A DNA stretch of 64,000 nucleotides from Vreelandella titanicae BH1 (GCF_000336575.1 NZ_AOPO01000006.1:186001-250000); one strand, 5' to 3'. Positions 20,034-29,566 are shown, numbered from the stretch's first letter. Notes: generated by a model from the letters alone, not told the origin. Program-made: numbers and translations.

Positions 20034-20558
20034 TTAGGTTTCAACAGCATTAAGCGATTTGGAAAGTTTATAACGCAGCAGTCGCTCCCCGCTTCGCTCG
20101 ACCCACTCCTCGCCGTGGTTTTTCCAACCACGGCGCAGCAGGCGCTCATAGAGCATTGAACTCGCCTCTATCTCGATTTGCCCCTTTCCCTGCTCAAGCA
20201 GCAGCCGTTCGGCATGTACCAGCAGCGTGGTACCGATACCGCGACCGGCTAATGAGGGCCATACGTAGAGTGTTTCAACCCGCCCAGCGACTAAATCCAA
20301 CTCCAGGAACCCCACGCAGCGACCATCACAGGTAGCCACTAGGGTTGTGTAGAGCGCTTGGCGCACTCCCCATGCACTGCCTTCGCGGGGCAACGCATTG
20401 GCCCACGCACGCCGCTCATCCAGCGTGTAATGCGTGGCCGCTCCCTGCATAACAGCGTGATAAAACACTTCCGCTTGGTCGGCGGCATCCCGTGCTAGCG
20501 CCGCGCGATAGGTTATTCGCGTACTGGTTGGCGCTTGCTGCTCCTCGGTATTGGTCAT
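20034..20558 (-). CDS. GNAT-family N-acetyltransferase
   Basis: A 174-residue protein with the GNAT fold. The acetyl-CoA pyrophosphate-binding segment is RGIGTTLLVHAERLL, preceded by the beta-strand LETLYVWPSLAG-like region (VETLYVWPSL). The substrate cannot be told from sequence. It converges on nadC (3 bases between stop codons) and diverges from trmO. The start follows AGAGGTGACGC. Confidence 0.85.
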   Translation of the reverse strand: MTNTEEQQAPTSTRITYRAALARDAADQAEVFYHAVMQGAATHYTLDERRAWANALPREGSAWGVRQALYTTLVATCDGRCVGFLELDLVAGRVETLYVWPSLAGRGIGTTLLVHAERLLLEQGKGQIEIEASSMLYERLLRRGWKNHGEEWVERSGERLLRYKLSKSLNAVET

Positions 20559-20698
20559 GCGTCACCTCTGAGCTGTTCAGCTATCATTTGATCAAGACAC
20601 ATTCGATCACGCCCCATTTGGTCACGCTTAAGCCATTGGCCTGCTTTATACTACTTGGATCAATTCTACGCGAATCAACCCCAGCAGAAGGCAGTGTG

Positions 20699-21436
20699 AT
20701 GGACGATGCCCCTAACAGCGAGCACTTTACGCTGACGCCCATTGGTCATGTGGTTAGCGACTACCCCGATAAATTCGGTATTCCCCGCCAGCCGGGGCTC
20801 GCCCCCGCGGCCGATGCCCGGCTTGTACTCACTGCGCCCTACAACGACCCACTCGCGGTGCGCGGTTTGGAAGACTTCAGCCACCTGTGGCTGAGCTTTA
20901 TTTTTCATCAAAGCCCTGAGCGCTGGTCGCCGCTGGTAAGGCCGCCGCGCTTGGGGGGCAATAAAAAGGTGGGGGTTTTTGCCAGTCGCAGCACCCACCG
21001 CCCTAACCGCCTGGGGCTCTCACTGGTGAGATTAGTCGGTATCGACACCCAGCACGGCGTTACGCTGCAGCTCCAGGGCTGCGATTTAGTCAGCGGCACC
21101 CCAGTGATTGATATCAAACCCTACCTGCCCTGGGCCGAATCCGAGCCTAACGCACTGGCCGGTTTCGCCCCTGAAACACCGCCACTCATGGACGTCACCT
21201 TTCATCAAGCGGCACTGGATACGCTTGCTCAGCGCCACGACAGCGCCACACTGCTGGCATTAATTGAGCAGGTACTCAGCCAAGACCCCAGGCCCGCCTA
21301 TAAACAAAAGGACAGGGATTCTGAGCGTCTTTACGGCGTACGTCTGCGCGACGTGGACGTTAAGTTTTGCCCTCGCCAAAATGGCGAAGCCACCACCTTG
21401 GAGGTGATGGCTATCGAACCTTACGCCGAGCAATAA
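20699..21436 (+). CDS. trmO: tRNA (N6-threonylcarbamoyladenosine37-N6)-methyltransferase TrmO
   Basis: A 245-residue protein of the TsaA/TrmO (YaeB) family, a SAM-dependent enzyme that methylates t6A37 in some threonine tRNAs. It matches E. coli TrmO along its whole length: FGIPRQPGL, APYNDPLAVRGLEDFSHLW, VRPPRLGG, VGVFASRSTHRPN, DIKPYLP and SQDPRPAYK. The ATG at 20699 follows AGAAGG; the frame is open further upstream but that part is not family-like. It uses the product of the TsaB pathway coded at 11.5-12.3 kb. Confidence 0.95.
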   Translation: MDDAPNSEHFTLTPIGHVVSDYPDKFGIPRQPGLAPAADARLVLTAPYNDPLAVRGLEDFSHLWLSFIFHQSPERWSPLVRPPRLGGNKKVGVFASRSTHRPNRLGLSLVRLVGIDTQHGVTLQLQGCDLVSGTPVIDIKPYLPWAESEPNALAGFAPETPPLMDVTFHQAALDTLAQRHDSATLLALIEQVLSQDPRPAYKQKDRDSERLYGVRLRDVDVKFCPRQNGEATTLEVMAIEPYAEQ

Positions 21437-21451
21437 ATCTGACGCGCCGGC

Positions 21452-22168
21452 TTAAGCAGGAAAGGTAATGCCCAAACGGCGGCCAACTTCCTCATACGCC
21501 TCAATCACACCGCCCAACCCCTGACGGAAGCGGTCTTTATCGAGCTTCTCACGGGTGTTGGCGTCCCAAAGACGGCAACCATCCGGAGAGAACTCATCCC
21601 CCAGCACCACCTCGCCTTTGAATACACCAAACTCAAGTTTGTAATCCACCAGTAGCATATCGCCCTCAGCAAACAGCGCTTTGAGGATATGGTTAACCTT
21701 GAAGGTCAGCACCTTCATCTTGGCTAACTGCTCAGGCGTTGCCCAACCGAAAGTCTCCGCCAGCGACTCATTGATCATCGGGTCGCCCTTCTCGTCGTTC
21801 TTCAGAAACAACTCGAAGGTGGGTGGCGTCAGTGCAATCCCCTCTTCAACGCCGAGACGTTTTACCAACCCACCCGCGGCGATATTGCGCACCACACACT
21901 CCACCGGGATCATCTGCATCTTTTTGACCAGACTCTCGGTGTTGGAGAGCTGTTTTTCAAAGTGGGTGGGGATGCCCGCTTCCTGCAGCCGCTCCATAAT
22001 GAAGGCGTTAAAGATGTTATTGACCATTCCCTTGCGGGCCAGCGACTCGACTTTTTTGCCATCGAAGGCGCTGGTGTCATCACGAAAATTGAGCACCAAC
22101 AAATCCGGATCGTCGGTGGTGTACACAGATTTCGCCTTACCGGCGTAGAGTTCTTGGCGCTTTTCCAT
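21452..22168 (-). CDS. purC: Phosphoribosylaminoimidazole-succinocarboxamide synthase
   Basis: A 238-residue SAICAR synthetase for purine synthesis, joining CAIR and aspartate with ATP. It shows the typical start [51 protein letters not shown] and [12 protein letters not shown]. The ATG at 22168 is chosen because GGAG precedes it and it gives the E. coli length. It is third in a dapA-bamC-purC run, the same order as in E. coli. Confidence 0.97.
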   Translation of the reverse strand: MEKRQELYAGKAKSVYTTDDPDLLVLNFRDDTSAFDGKKVESLARKGMVNNIFNAFIMERLQEAGIPTHFEKQLSNTESLVKKMQMIPVECVVRNIAAGGLVKRLGVEEGIALTPPTFELFLKNDEKGDPMINESLAETFGWATPEQLAKMKVLTFKVNHILKALFAEGDMLLVDYKLEFGVFKGEVVLGDEFSPDGCRLWDANTREKLDKDRFRQGLGGVIEAYEEVGRRLGITFPA

Positions 22169-22200
22169 GGGGGCTCCGTAAGGGGTCAAAGATCAACAAA

Positions 22201-23184
22201 TTAACGTAAATAGCCGGAGACACGCTCAAGCAGCTCGCGCTGATCATCGGCGCTGAATGCCCGCTCGCTGGCATTGATGGCACGCAGAATCGTCTGGTCG
22301 CCGTTAGGCTGCAGGGCAAGACGAATCTGCTGGGACATTTTGCGCACATCCGGGCTGAAGACGATTTGCAACGGGTTGCGGTTGCGCTCGGTTTCAGTCA
22401 TGTACTCAACCATAAACTCATGACTGGCAGGGTCGACGGCCAGCAAATCACGCTGACCTTCCTGAGCAAAATCCAGCTCAAGATAGTGGTTCAACTCTGC
22501 CCATACCCGATCGACCGGCTGCGGGATCACCACTTCCCACTCGTCGTCCTGCTGGCGGATTTGCAGCGTTTGCTCACCGGTGAGGCGCTGAGCGGTCCAG
22601 GAAGAAGAGACACTGGCAGATGCACTGCGCGCGCTTAAATGGCTCTCTAACGCATCGAGGCAGCTCGCCATGGTTTGCCCGCCGCGTTCGCAGCGAACTT
22701 CGCTACTGCCTGCGCGTAGTGCACTTTGCAGGCGAATTTCCGCCTGGGGCGTGACGATAACGCCCTGAGAAGCACTGCTCTGCTGCACCTCCAACTGACG
22801 ACTACGTACAAACTCTTCCAACTGCGGCCAGACCGTACCGGTGTCGGCGGCCACTACTAGCCAGGTTTGATCGCCCACTTCGCGACGCTCGACATACTCA
22901 GGTTCCATCCCACTGCCAATCGCCAATGACTGTGGCGGGCGAATCTCTGCTGCTTCGTCAAGCCGTGCACCTTGGGTGGCGGCTTGAGGAACCGGCAGCG
23001 CATCGCGATAGCGCTGGGTGTTGCGGGTCTCTGGCAGCACCAAAGGCGGCGCCGGAGCGGCCTCGGTGTAGTCCAAATTACGGTCGTGGTAAAAACCATC
23101 CCGCGCACAACCAGAGAGCGCGACAGCCGCTGCGAGTGCCAGCGGAACCCATTTAAGCGCACGTATTTCAAGCACAGAGCTCAT
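22201..23184 (-). CDS. bamC: Outer-membrane assembly lipoprotein BamC
   Basis: A 327-residue lipoprotein. A signal peptide ends in the lipobox LSGC near residue 26, and the mature part begins with a disordered proline-rich segment (VLPETRNTQRYRDALPVP) as in BamC, which there contacts BamD. Two helix-grip domains follow. BamC is an accessory part of the BAM complex that inserts beta-barrel proteins. The ATG at 23184 is preferred to TTG at 23187, with AAGGTGG upstream. The dapA-bamC-purC order supports the call. Confidence 0.9.
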   Translation of the reverse strand: MSSVLEIRALKWVPLALAAAVALSGCARDGFYHDRNLDYTEAAPAPPLVLPETRNTQRYRDALPVPQAATQGARLDEAAEIRPPQSLAIGSGMEPEYVERREVGDQTWLVVAADTGTVWPQLEEFVRSRQLEVQQSSASQGVIVTPQAEIRLQSALRAGSSEVRCERGGQTMASCLDALESHLSARSASASVSSSWTAQRLTGEQTLQIRQQDDEWEVVIPQPVDRVWAELNHYLELDFAQEGQRDLLAVDPASHEFMVEYMTETERNRNPLQIVFSPDVRKMSQQIRLALQPNGDQTILRAINASERAFSADDQRELLERVSGYLR

Positions 23185-23261
23185 CAAGCCACCTTAAGTC
23201 AACAATTCGGGTACCCAGCTCAACGGTAAGCGAGCTGGGTAGCAAAGGGTATTGCGTCGGA

Positions 23262-24146
23262 CTACTCCTCTACGACACCCGCCAACTGCAGCGCTTCGCT
23301 CACCGTGGCGTGGTACTTTTCCGACAGCCAGGTTAGCGGTAAGCGAATACCCGCATCCGCGTACCCCATACGGTTCAGCGCCCACTTCACTGGAATAGGG
23401 TTCGACTCTATACCCAGGTTGGTATGCAGCGGCATCAAAAGCGTATTAATCTGGTGCGCCTTATCGGAGTCGCCGGCCACCGCTGCCGAGCAAAGCTCAT
23501 GCATCGCTCGGGGGGCAACGTTGGCGGTTACGGAGATATCCCCATGGCCACCCATCAACATAAAGTCGCAGGCGGTCGCATCATCACCAGAGTAGAGCAT
23601 AAAACCACTGCCCTTCAGGCGAGTGATTAGATCTTCCGCACGCTCCAGGTTCCCCGTGGCGTCTTTTAAACCGATAATATTATCGACTTCGGCCAGGCGT
23701 AATACGGTCTCGTTGTAGATATCCGAGCAGGTGCGACCGGGCACATTGTAAAGAATAACCGGCAGGTCGCTGGCCTCGGCTGTGGCCTTGAAGTGCTGAA
23801 ACAGGCCTTCCTGAGTAGGCTTGTTGTAGTAGGGAGCCACCGTCAGACAGTAATCTGCACCCACCTCTTTCGCGTAGCGGGTCAACTCCACTGCTTCGGT
23901 GGTGTTGTTCGAGCCAGTACCGGCTATGACCGGTATACGGCCATTGACCTCTTCCACCACGCTGCGAATCACGTCAAAGTGCTCCGCAAACGACATGGTA
24001 GTCGGTTCGCCCGTGGTGCCAGCGGCGACAATGGCATCAGTGCCATTTTCGAGATGGAAGTTCACCAGACGACGAAGCGCCTCCCAGTCGATGTCGCCAT
24101 TGACCTTCATAGGCGTCGCCAGGGCGACGATGCTGCCTGTGATCAT
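23262..24146 (-). CDS. dapA: 4-hydroxy-tetrahydrodipicolinate synthase
   Basis: A 294-residue TIM-barrel aldolase of lysine and diaminopimelate synthesis that condenses pyruvate with aspartate semialdehyde. Motifs are [42 protein letters not shown] and [11 protein letters not shown]; the Schiff-base lysine is in IIGLKDATG. The ATG at 24146 is used because GAGG sits at the proper distance; the GTG at 24161 overlaps that ribosome site. Confidence 0.97.
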   Translation of the reverse strand: MITGSIVALATPMKVNGDIDWEALRRLVNFHLENGTDAIVAAGTTGEPTTMSFAEHFDVIRSVVEEVNGRIPVIAGTGSNNTTEAVELTRYAKEVGADYCLTVAPYYNKPTQEGLFQHFKATAEASDLPVILYNVPGRTCSDIYNETVLRLAEVDNIIGLKDATGNLERAEDLITRLKGSGFMLYSGDDATACDFMLMGGHGDISVTANVAPRAMHELCSAAVAGDSDKAHQINTLLMPLHTNLGIESNPIPVKWALNRMGYADAGIRLPLTWLSEKYHATVSEALQLAGVVEE

Positions 24147-24416
24147 CCGTTTATTCCTCACCAGCCAAATTGTGATATCAACTATCTGTGTTTTTGAATA
24201 CGAGAGTTTTTTTCAAAACCGAGCGCGATCACGCTATTTTGCATCAAGCGCCGACACCGCACAGAGGCCAAATGGTACTCAGGCGATTCGAGCCTGTACA
24301 GCGTAAAGCGGTGTGAGTTTGTCGTCACCCTGTTTTGAGCTTTGACAACGGCCGCTGGCTTACGTGTAATCACGCGTAACAAGCAATATTAACACCCACC
24401 CTTAAAAGGATGCCTT
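24147..24416. promoter_or_regulatory. Divergent dapA/bcp intergenic region
   Basis: These 270 bases separate dapA and bcp. E. coli has gcvR here; no gcvR-like frame is present. The region is AT-rich near both genes. I could not place the promoters reliably. Confidence 0.35.
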
Positions 24417-24893
24417 ATGCCTGTTGAAATTGGTCAACCCGTTGCTGACTTCTCCGCCACTGCCACGGGTGATACCACCGTGACACTGTCGGAAATGCGT
24501 GGCAAACAAGTGGTCATATACTTTTATCCCAAAGCCAGTACACCTGGCTGCACCACCGAGGGCGGTGACTTCCGTGACCGCAAACCCGCCTTCGATGCTG
24601 CTAATACGGTAATTCTTGGTGTTTCTCGAGATGGCTTGCGCGCCCAGGAGAATTTTAAGGCCAAACAGGATTTTAATTTCGACCTTATTTCAGATAAAGA
24701 CGAAAACATCTGCACGCTATTTGATGTTATCAAGCTCAAGAAAATGTACGGCAAGGAGCACCTGGGCATCGAACGCAGCACCTTCCTGATTGATAAGGAG
24801 GGCAAGCTAGCCAACGAATGGCGCGGCGTTAAAGTACCTGGCCACGCGGAAGAAGTACTTGCTGCGGCTGAAAAGCTGAACGCTTCCAACTAA
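24417..24893 (+). CDS. bcp: Thioredoxin-dependent peroxiredoxin, Bcp/PrxQ family
   Basis: A 158-residue thiol peroxidase that reduces hydrogen peroxide and alkyl peroxides. The peroxidatic cysteine is Cys45 in STPGCTTEGGDFRD. Position 50, where many Bcp proteins have the resolving cysteine, is Gly. Cys99 (ENICTLF) is the only other cysteine I see. It is therefore a 1-Cys-type enzyme or uses a different partner cysteine. The start follows AAAAGGA. Divergent from dapA. Confidence 0.95.
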   Translation: MPVEIGQPVADFSATATGDTTVTLSEMRGKQVVIYFYPKASTPGCTTEGGDFRDRKPAFDAANTVILGVSRDGLRAQENFKAKQDFNFDLISDKDENICTLFDVIKLKKMYGKEHLGIERSTFLIDKEGKLANEWRGVKVPGHAEEVLAAAEKLNASN

Positions 24894-24920
24894 CTCAACC
24901 AGGGCTCTATTTCAGTTCAA

Positions 24921-24958
24921 CCCACTGCCCGTGCTGATTCACTTGCGCGGGCAGTGGG
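24921..24958. terminator. Bidirectional hairpin between bcp and perM
   Basis: Eleven-base arms (24921-24931 and 24948-24958) around a 16-base loop lie between two convergent genes, close to both stop codons. Confidence 0.6.
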
Positions 24959-24964
24959 TGAGCG

Positions 24965-26074
24965 CTATTCGGCTTCCTGGCTAGCCGTGGCTGGTATACT
25001 CCGACGCTCCTCCCGCTCATGCATGCTACGTGGCCAGGCGTAAATCAATGCCTTGAGCAGTGTTGCCAAGGGAATCGCAAAGAAGATCCCCCAGAAGCCC
25101 CAAATCCCACCGAAGAACAGTACCGCCACAATAATCGAAACCGGATGAATATTATTGGTCTCAGAGAACAATACCGGTGCCAATACGTTGCCATCCAGGG
25201 CTTGAATCACGCCATAAGCCACCAGCACATAGACAAAATCTTCACTAAGACCAAAATAGAACCCCGCTACCGCGGCGACCGGTAGTGTAGCCACCGCAGC
25301 ACCGATATAAGGCACTAACACCGAAAGGCCGACCAACACCGCTAGCAGCGCTGTATACGGTAAGCCAAAGAACGCAAAGGTAAAGAACGCCACGGTGCCA
25401 ACGATGATGATTTCAATAAATTTGCCGCGGATATAGTTGGCAATCTGATCGTCCATTTCGCGCCAAATACGCGATAGCAGCGTACGCTTTTGAGGCAGCA
25501 GCGAAAGAATAAAACCGACCAACACGTCGCGATCCTTGAGCATAAAGAACACCAGAATCGGCACCAGTACCAGGTAGATAATCAGCGACATAATATTGCC
25601 GAGCGAAGCCAGCGAAAGCGTTAAGGCGCGCTGGCCTAGCTGGCTAATCTCGCGGCTCGCCACGCCTATCCAGCTTTGCATCTGGTCCGGCGTAATAATA
25701 TTCGGGTAGCGCGCCTGCAGTTCATCCAACCAGCCCTGGCCACTGGCGAACATCCGCGGTGTCTCTTGCACCAGCCCCACTAGCTGATTCCAGATCAACG
25801 GCATCAGAATAAACGCCAGGGTGAGCAGCACGCTGATAAAGGCCAAAAAGACCAGGATGACCGCTAGTAGGTGCGGTACCCCTCGCCGGGTAAACGCACT
25901 CACTACGCCTTGCAAAAGAAACGCAATCACCAGTGCAGTAAAAAACGGCGCCAGCATGCGTCCAAACCAGATAATCGCGGCAAAGCCCGCCACCAGTACT
26001 ATCAGCAGGATCAGCGCCTCCTCATCCGAGAAATAGCGTTCAACCCAGCTTTTTAAAATCGTGCGCAGGGTCAT
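24965..26074 (-). CDS. perM: AI-2E family membrane transporter (PerM-like)
   Basis: A 369-residue polytopic membrane protein of the AI-2E/PerM family with about seven to eight helices. The first hydrophobic pair is near residues 20-65 (LILLIVLVAGFAAIIWF) and the conserved C-terminal core contains GLSVLVPYIGAAVATLP and the loop PVLFSETNNIHPVSI. Substrates of the family vary (autoinducer-2, ions, unknown). Its ATG overlaps the tusA stop as ATGA, so the two are coupled. Confidence 0.88.
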   Translation of the reverse strand: MTLRTILKSWVERYFSDEEALILLIVLVAGFAAIIWFGRMLAPFFTALVIAFLLQGVVSAFTRRGVPHLLAVILVFLAFISVLLTLAFILMPLIWNQLVGLVQETPRMFASGQGWLDELQARYPNIITPDQMQSWIGVASREISQLGQRALTLSLASLGNIMSLIIYLVLVPILVFFMLKDRDVLVGFILSLLPQKRTLLSRIWREMDDQIANYIRGKFIEIIIVGTVAFFTFAFFGLPYTALLAVLVGLSVLVPYIGAAVATLPVAAVAGFYFGLSEDFVYVLVAYGVIQALDGNVLAPVLFSETNNIHPVSIIVAVLFFGGIWGFWGIFFAIPLATLLKALIYAWPRSMHEREERRSIPATASQEAE

Positions 26075-26334
26075 GAGTGCGCATCCCCAGCTTTTCTAAT
26101 CCAATAAACATACACCTCGTCGCGCTGCTCACGACCTTCCAGCGTATGTGCACTTTGGTCGGTAAACGACGCCATATCACGCCACGAACCCGCATCGGTG
26201 GAACGCACTTCCAGTAACTGACCAGCCGCCAAACCTGCCAAGGCCTGCTTAGCCTTCAGCAAAGGCAGCGGGCAATGCAGCCCGCAAGCGTCAAGCACCG
26301 TGTCGGGTTGAAAGCCCTCGGATTGCTCAGACAT
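26071..26334 (-). CDS. tusA: Sulfur-carrier protein TusA/SirA family
   Basis: An 87-residue protein with the TusA signature CGLHCPLPLLKAK; Cys21 of the CPxP motif is the expected persulfide carrier. TusA relays sulfur for tRNA 2-thiolation and other uses. The ATG at 26334 is chosen, since the GTG at 26340 abuts the AGGGAG ribosome site. It overlaps perM and diverges from bepA. A role as a second, non-TusA family member (YedF-like) cannot be excluded. Confidence 0.85.
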   Translation of the reverse strand: MSEQSEGFQPDTVLDACGLHCPLPLLKAKQALAGLAAGQLLEVRSTDAGSWRDMASFTDQSAHTLEGREQRDEVYVYWIRKAGDAHS

Positions 26335-26510
26335 ATACACTCCCTCAAAATGACCTACATACTCACGGCATTGTTACATAAACTATCTTTTTAGCGATTG
26401 ATTTCACTAGGCAGTCGATTTAACGGCACTTCCCTGTGTTTATCAATGTCACACTCTTCACCAATGCCATACCCTGACCACTGTACTTATTCATTATTTA
26501 TGAGGATGCC

Positions 26511-27974
26511 ATGCCAACCCTTCGTATCGCTTACCCAGGCTGGATATGTGCGTTTGCTTGTGCCTGTGGCAGCCTACTGTTTAGCCCACCAAGCATTGCC
26601 TCCAGCGATTACGGCTTGCCGAGCTTAGGGGCGGCGTCTACCTCTGTCAGCAACGAAGAGTACCGCTTGGGCCGCGCCTGGTTGCGCCAGTTTCGTGCCC
26701 AAGCCCCCCAGTGGCAAGACCCCATAACCAATGATTATCTGCAAAGCCTGATTGCCCGGCTGGCCCCGCATAGTGATATTAACGGTCTGCGCACGATCAC
26801 CGTCATGGTCGATAACGCTTCATTGAACGCCTTTGCCGTCCCTGGCGGCGTAGTAGGGATCAATTCAGGACTTTTCGCGTTTGCCGAAGATGAAGGCGCC
26901 TTTGTCTCGGTGCTAGCTCACGAACTGGGCCACCTCTCTCAACGCCACTATGCCCGAGGCAGTGCCCGCGCGGCTCAGACCCAACTGCCCGCCATGGCAG
27001 CCATGCTGGCAGGTATGCTGATTGCCGCCAGTGGCGGCGGCGACGCTGGAATGGCGGCCGCCATGGGCTCACAGGCGGCGCTGATCCAGGATCAGCTCAG
27101 CTACTCACGGCTGTTTGAACAGGAAGCCGATAACATCGGCCTTCAGGCCATGGCCGATGCAGGCTATGACCCCGAGGCAATGGTGCGCATGTTCTCAGCC
27201 ATGCAGCGTATGGCGCGCCTTCAGGGCGATACCCCACCCGAGTTCCTGCTGACCCACCCGGTCACCGACAATCGTTTAAGCGCCGCGCAAGCCCGCGCCG
27301 CCCAGCTCAATGTTGCCGATGCATATACCAGCGACACCCTCTACGACATGATGCGCGCCCGAGCGCTGCTAAGCATTTACACTAATACGCCACAGCAAGC
27401 TGCTTCGCGCCTTGCTCAGGAAGGCGCCGAACAAGCCGCTCAGGACTACTTAGCGGCACTGATCGATGCTCGCAACGGCCAAACCGATAGCGCCCTGGAG
27501 CAACTGGATAGGCTTGCCAACGAGCATCCCGACTTTGCCATGCTGCCCGCCTCTTCGGCTAGCGTCGCCCTGGAAGCTGGCCGCTACGATCAGGCCATTC
27601 AGCGCAGTCAGCAATTGCTACGTTTTATGCCCAACTACCTACCTGCCCAACTAATCTTGGCCGAAGCACAGCTGCAGCGCGACCCGCAGGCGGCCTATGA
27701 CCTGCTGCGCGACATCACTTCCCAAAACCTGGAAACCCCGCAGGTCTTTAACCTGCTGGCCGAAGCCGCCGGGCGCAGTGGGCATGATAGCTGGGGGCAC
27801 TTAGCCCGCGCAGAGTATCTTCAACTGACCGGCCGCGTCGATCGCGGCATTCGCCAACTTTCTATCGCTCGGGATGCTGCTGAGCGGGAAAATGATCAGC
27901 AGGCGCTGGCAAGAATCGAGCAGCGCCGCGAGGACTTCATTGACTATCGCGAAGCGCTGGATGATTTTAACTAA
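26511..27974 (+). CDS. bepA: Periplasmic M48 metalloprotease/chaperone BepA
   Basis: A 487-residue exported protein. It has an N-terminal signal sequence (about 1-30), an M48 peptidase domain with zinc motif HELGH at 137-141 and the third ligand Glu205 in FEQEAD, and a C-terminal TPR-rich half (about 280-480). BepA degrades or rescues stalled LptD and other outer-membrane proteins with the BAM complex; bamC lies 3.5 kb away. The start follows GAGGATGCC. Confidence 0.94.
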   Translation: MPTLRIAYPGWICAFACACGSLLFSPPSIASSDYGLPSLGAASTSVSNEEYRLGRAWLRQFRAQAPQWQDPITNDYLQSLIARLAPHSDINGLRTITVMVDNASLNAFAVPGGVVGINSGLFAFAEDEGAFVSVLAHELGHLSQRHYARGSARAAQTQLPAMAAMLAGMLIAASGGGDAGMAAAMGSQAALIQDQLSYSRLFEQEADNIGLQAMADAGYDPEAMVRMFSAMQRMARLQGDTPPEFLLTHPVTDNRLSAAQARAAQLNVADAYTSDTLYDMMRARALLSIYTNTPQQAASRLAQEGAEQAAQDYLAALIDARNGQTDSALEQLDRLANEHPDFAMLPASSASVALEAGRYDQAIQRSQQLLRFMPNYLPAQLILAEAQLQRDPQAAYDLLRDITSQNLETPQVFNLLAEAAGRSGHDSWGHLARAEYLQLTGRVDRGIRQLSIARDAAERENDQQALARIEQRREDFIDYREALDDFN

Positions 27975-27980
27975 ACCTGT

Positions 27981-28250
27981 GTCATTGCGAGGAGCGCAGC
28001 GACGCGGCAATCTCAGCCAGCGGTGGCAGTCACCCCGAGATTGCTTCACTTCGTTCGCAATGACACACCACATGTCATTGCTAGGAGCGCAGCGACGCGG
28101 CAATCTCAGCCAGCGGTGGCAGTACCCCCGAGATTGCTTCACTTCGTTCGCAATGACACACCACATGTCATTGCGAGGAGCGCAGCGACGCGGCAATCTT
28201 AACCAGCGGTGGCAGTCACCCCGAGATTGCTTCACTTTGTTCGCAATGAC
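27981..28250. repeat. Three tandem 93-bp units, each an 84-base hairpin-forming palindrome
   Basis: Units start at 27981, 28074 and 28167 with an exact period of 93. Each has an 84-base palindromic part (GTCATTGCGAGGAGCGCAGC at the left; TTCGCAATGAC at the right) and, between units, a 9-base linker. The copies differ at only a few positions (for instance G to T at position 9 of unit 2, CTCAGCC to CTTAACC in unit 3). They lie between the convergent ends of bepA and nadA. Similar ATTGCGAGGAGCG...GCAATGAC palindromes are common in unrelated bacterial genomes and look like non-autonomous repeats. Possible roles are transcription termination or mRNA protection. Confidence 0.92.
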
Positions 28251-28270
28251 ATTCGGTTAATCTTTTCTCG

Positions 28271-29299
28271 CTAAGCATTGAAGTTAAGCATGCGCTCAAG
28301 GGGCTTTAAAGCCTGCAGACGCAGCGCTTCATCCACCTGAATTTCTCCACTTCCCTCACGCAACGCACCGGCTAGATTATCCAGCGCGTTCATGGCCATC
28401 CAGGGGCAGTGTGCACAGCTACGACAAGTGGCGCCGTTGCCTGCCGTCGGCGCTTCAAACAGCGTTTTATCCGGCACTGCCTGCTGCATCTTGAAGAAGA
28501 TGCCACGATCAGTTGCCACGATCAGCTTATCGTTGGGCAGCTCTTTCGCGGCCTTGATCAACTGCGAGGTGGAGCCTGCCACGTCCGCCAGCTTCACTAC
28601 TGGCTCAGGCGATTCGGGATGCACCAGTACTGCGGCATCTGGATAGATGCGCTTCAGATCTTCAACGCCCTTGGCCTTAAACTCTTCATGAACGATACAG
28701 GCGCCGTCCCACATCAGCATATCGGCGCCGGTTTTGTTCTGGATATAGCCGCCCAAATGCTTATCGGGCGCCCAGAGAATTTTCTCGCCTTTGGCCTGCA
28801 GGTGCTCAATCACCTCGACTGCAATCGACGAAGTCACCACCCAGTCTGCCCGCGCCTTAACGGCTGCAGAGGTGTTGGCATACACCACTACGGTGCGGTC
28901 AGGATGGGCATCACAGAAGGCGCTGAACTCATCGGCGGGGCAGCCAATATCCAGCGAGCAGGTGGCTTCCAAGGTGGGCATCAGCACGCGTTTTTCAGGC
29001 GAAAGGATCTTGGCGGTTTCGCCCATAAAGCGGACACCGGCGACGACCAGCGTGGTGGCTTCGTGGCGAGCACCAAAGCGTGCCATCTCCAGCGAGTCAG
29101 CGACACAGCCACCGGTCTCTTCCGCCAGTTGCTGAATGGCATCATCGGTGTAGTAGTGTGCGACCAAAACGGCGTTATGGGCCTTCAACAGTCGTTTGAT
29201 CTCTTCAACCCGTGCCTGATCTTCCGCCGGAATGCGGGTCGGGCAGTAGGCTGTGGGTAGCGGGGCCTCAAGCTTCGCTTGAGTAGTCATAATAGTCAT
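28271..29299 (-). CDS. nadA: Quinolinate synthase NadA
   Basis: A 342-residue iron-sulfur enzyme that makes quinolinate from iminoaspartate and dihydroxyacetone phosphate. It follows E. coli NadA closely: [52 protein letters not shown] and [16 protein letters not shown]; conserved cysteines in CSLD, GACIVH and CRSC provide the 4Fe-4S ligands. The start is uncertain: ATG at 29299 or 29290, or GTG at 29311; none has a strong ribosome site. nadC is at 19.2 kb; nadB is not in the window. Confidence 0.95.
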   Translation of the reverse strand: MTIMTTQAKLEAPLPTAYCPTRIPAEDQARVEEIKRLLKAHNAVLVAHYYTDDAIQQLAEETGGCVADSLEMARFGARHEATTLVVAGVRFMGETAKILSPEKRVLMPTLEATCSLDIGCPADEFSAFCDAHPDRTVVVYANTSAAVKARADWVVTSSIAVEVIEHLQAKGEKILWAPDKHLGGYIQNKTGADMLMWDGACIVHEEFKAKGVEDLKRIYPDAAVLVHPESPEPVVKLADVAGSTSQLIKAAKELPNDKLIVATDRGIFFKMQQAVPDKTLFEAPTAGNGATCRSCAHCPWMAMNALDNLAGALREGSGEIQVDEALRLQALKPLERMLNFNA

Positions 29300-29524
29300 T
29301 GTGTCTACCACTGTGACGAACAGGGAATCCCCCTGTTAAACACTGGGCTACGGCGCAGTGCGTCTTGCACATGCACCGCTCGTTGGAGCGATGAGCCGCT
29401 GCGTCTCTCGCGATGGCCATCGCTTAAAATCTATTCTAGACAGATTTATTCTAAACCATTTTGGCGGGAAATAGCGTTTGACTGCAAACAGATTGTCACA
29501 CATAGAGTTCTTTCTAGACACATA
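29300..29524 (-). promoter_or_regulatory. nadA leader/promoter region
   Basis: The region contains the palindrome GTTTG-ACTG-CAAAC at 29476-29489 and repeated TTCTAGACA/TTCTAAAC-like words around 29430-29460 and 29512-29520. A NAD-responsive repressor site is conceivable but no known box was recognised. Confidence 0.35.
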
Positions 29525-29561
29525 GCAAAACGCCCCTGGCAGCTAAACTGCCAGGGGCGTT
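29525..29561 (-). terminator. Intrinsic terminator of the tRNA-Lys operon
   Basis: Perfect 14-bp arms (29529-29542 and 29548-29561) with loop CTAAA are followed on the minus strand by a TTTT run. It lies 6 bases after the first tRNA gene, so both tRNAs end here. Confidence 0.8.
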
Positions 29562-29566
29562 GAATT

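Noticed and set aside
27981..28250. CRISPR array
   Set aside because: The units are nearly identical throughout 93 bases, with no variable spacers, only three copies and no cas genes.
27801..28260. Open frames running through the 93-bp repeats on both strands, giving repeated Arg/Gly-rich peptides
   Set aside because: The frame continues only because the repeat unit is 93 bases, a multiple of three. The peptide repeats follow the DNA palindromes, not a protein family.
28409..29260. A 283-codon plus-strand frame opposite nadA
   Set aside because: It is antisense to a clear NadA reading frame and reads as its complement.
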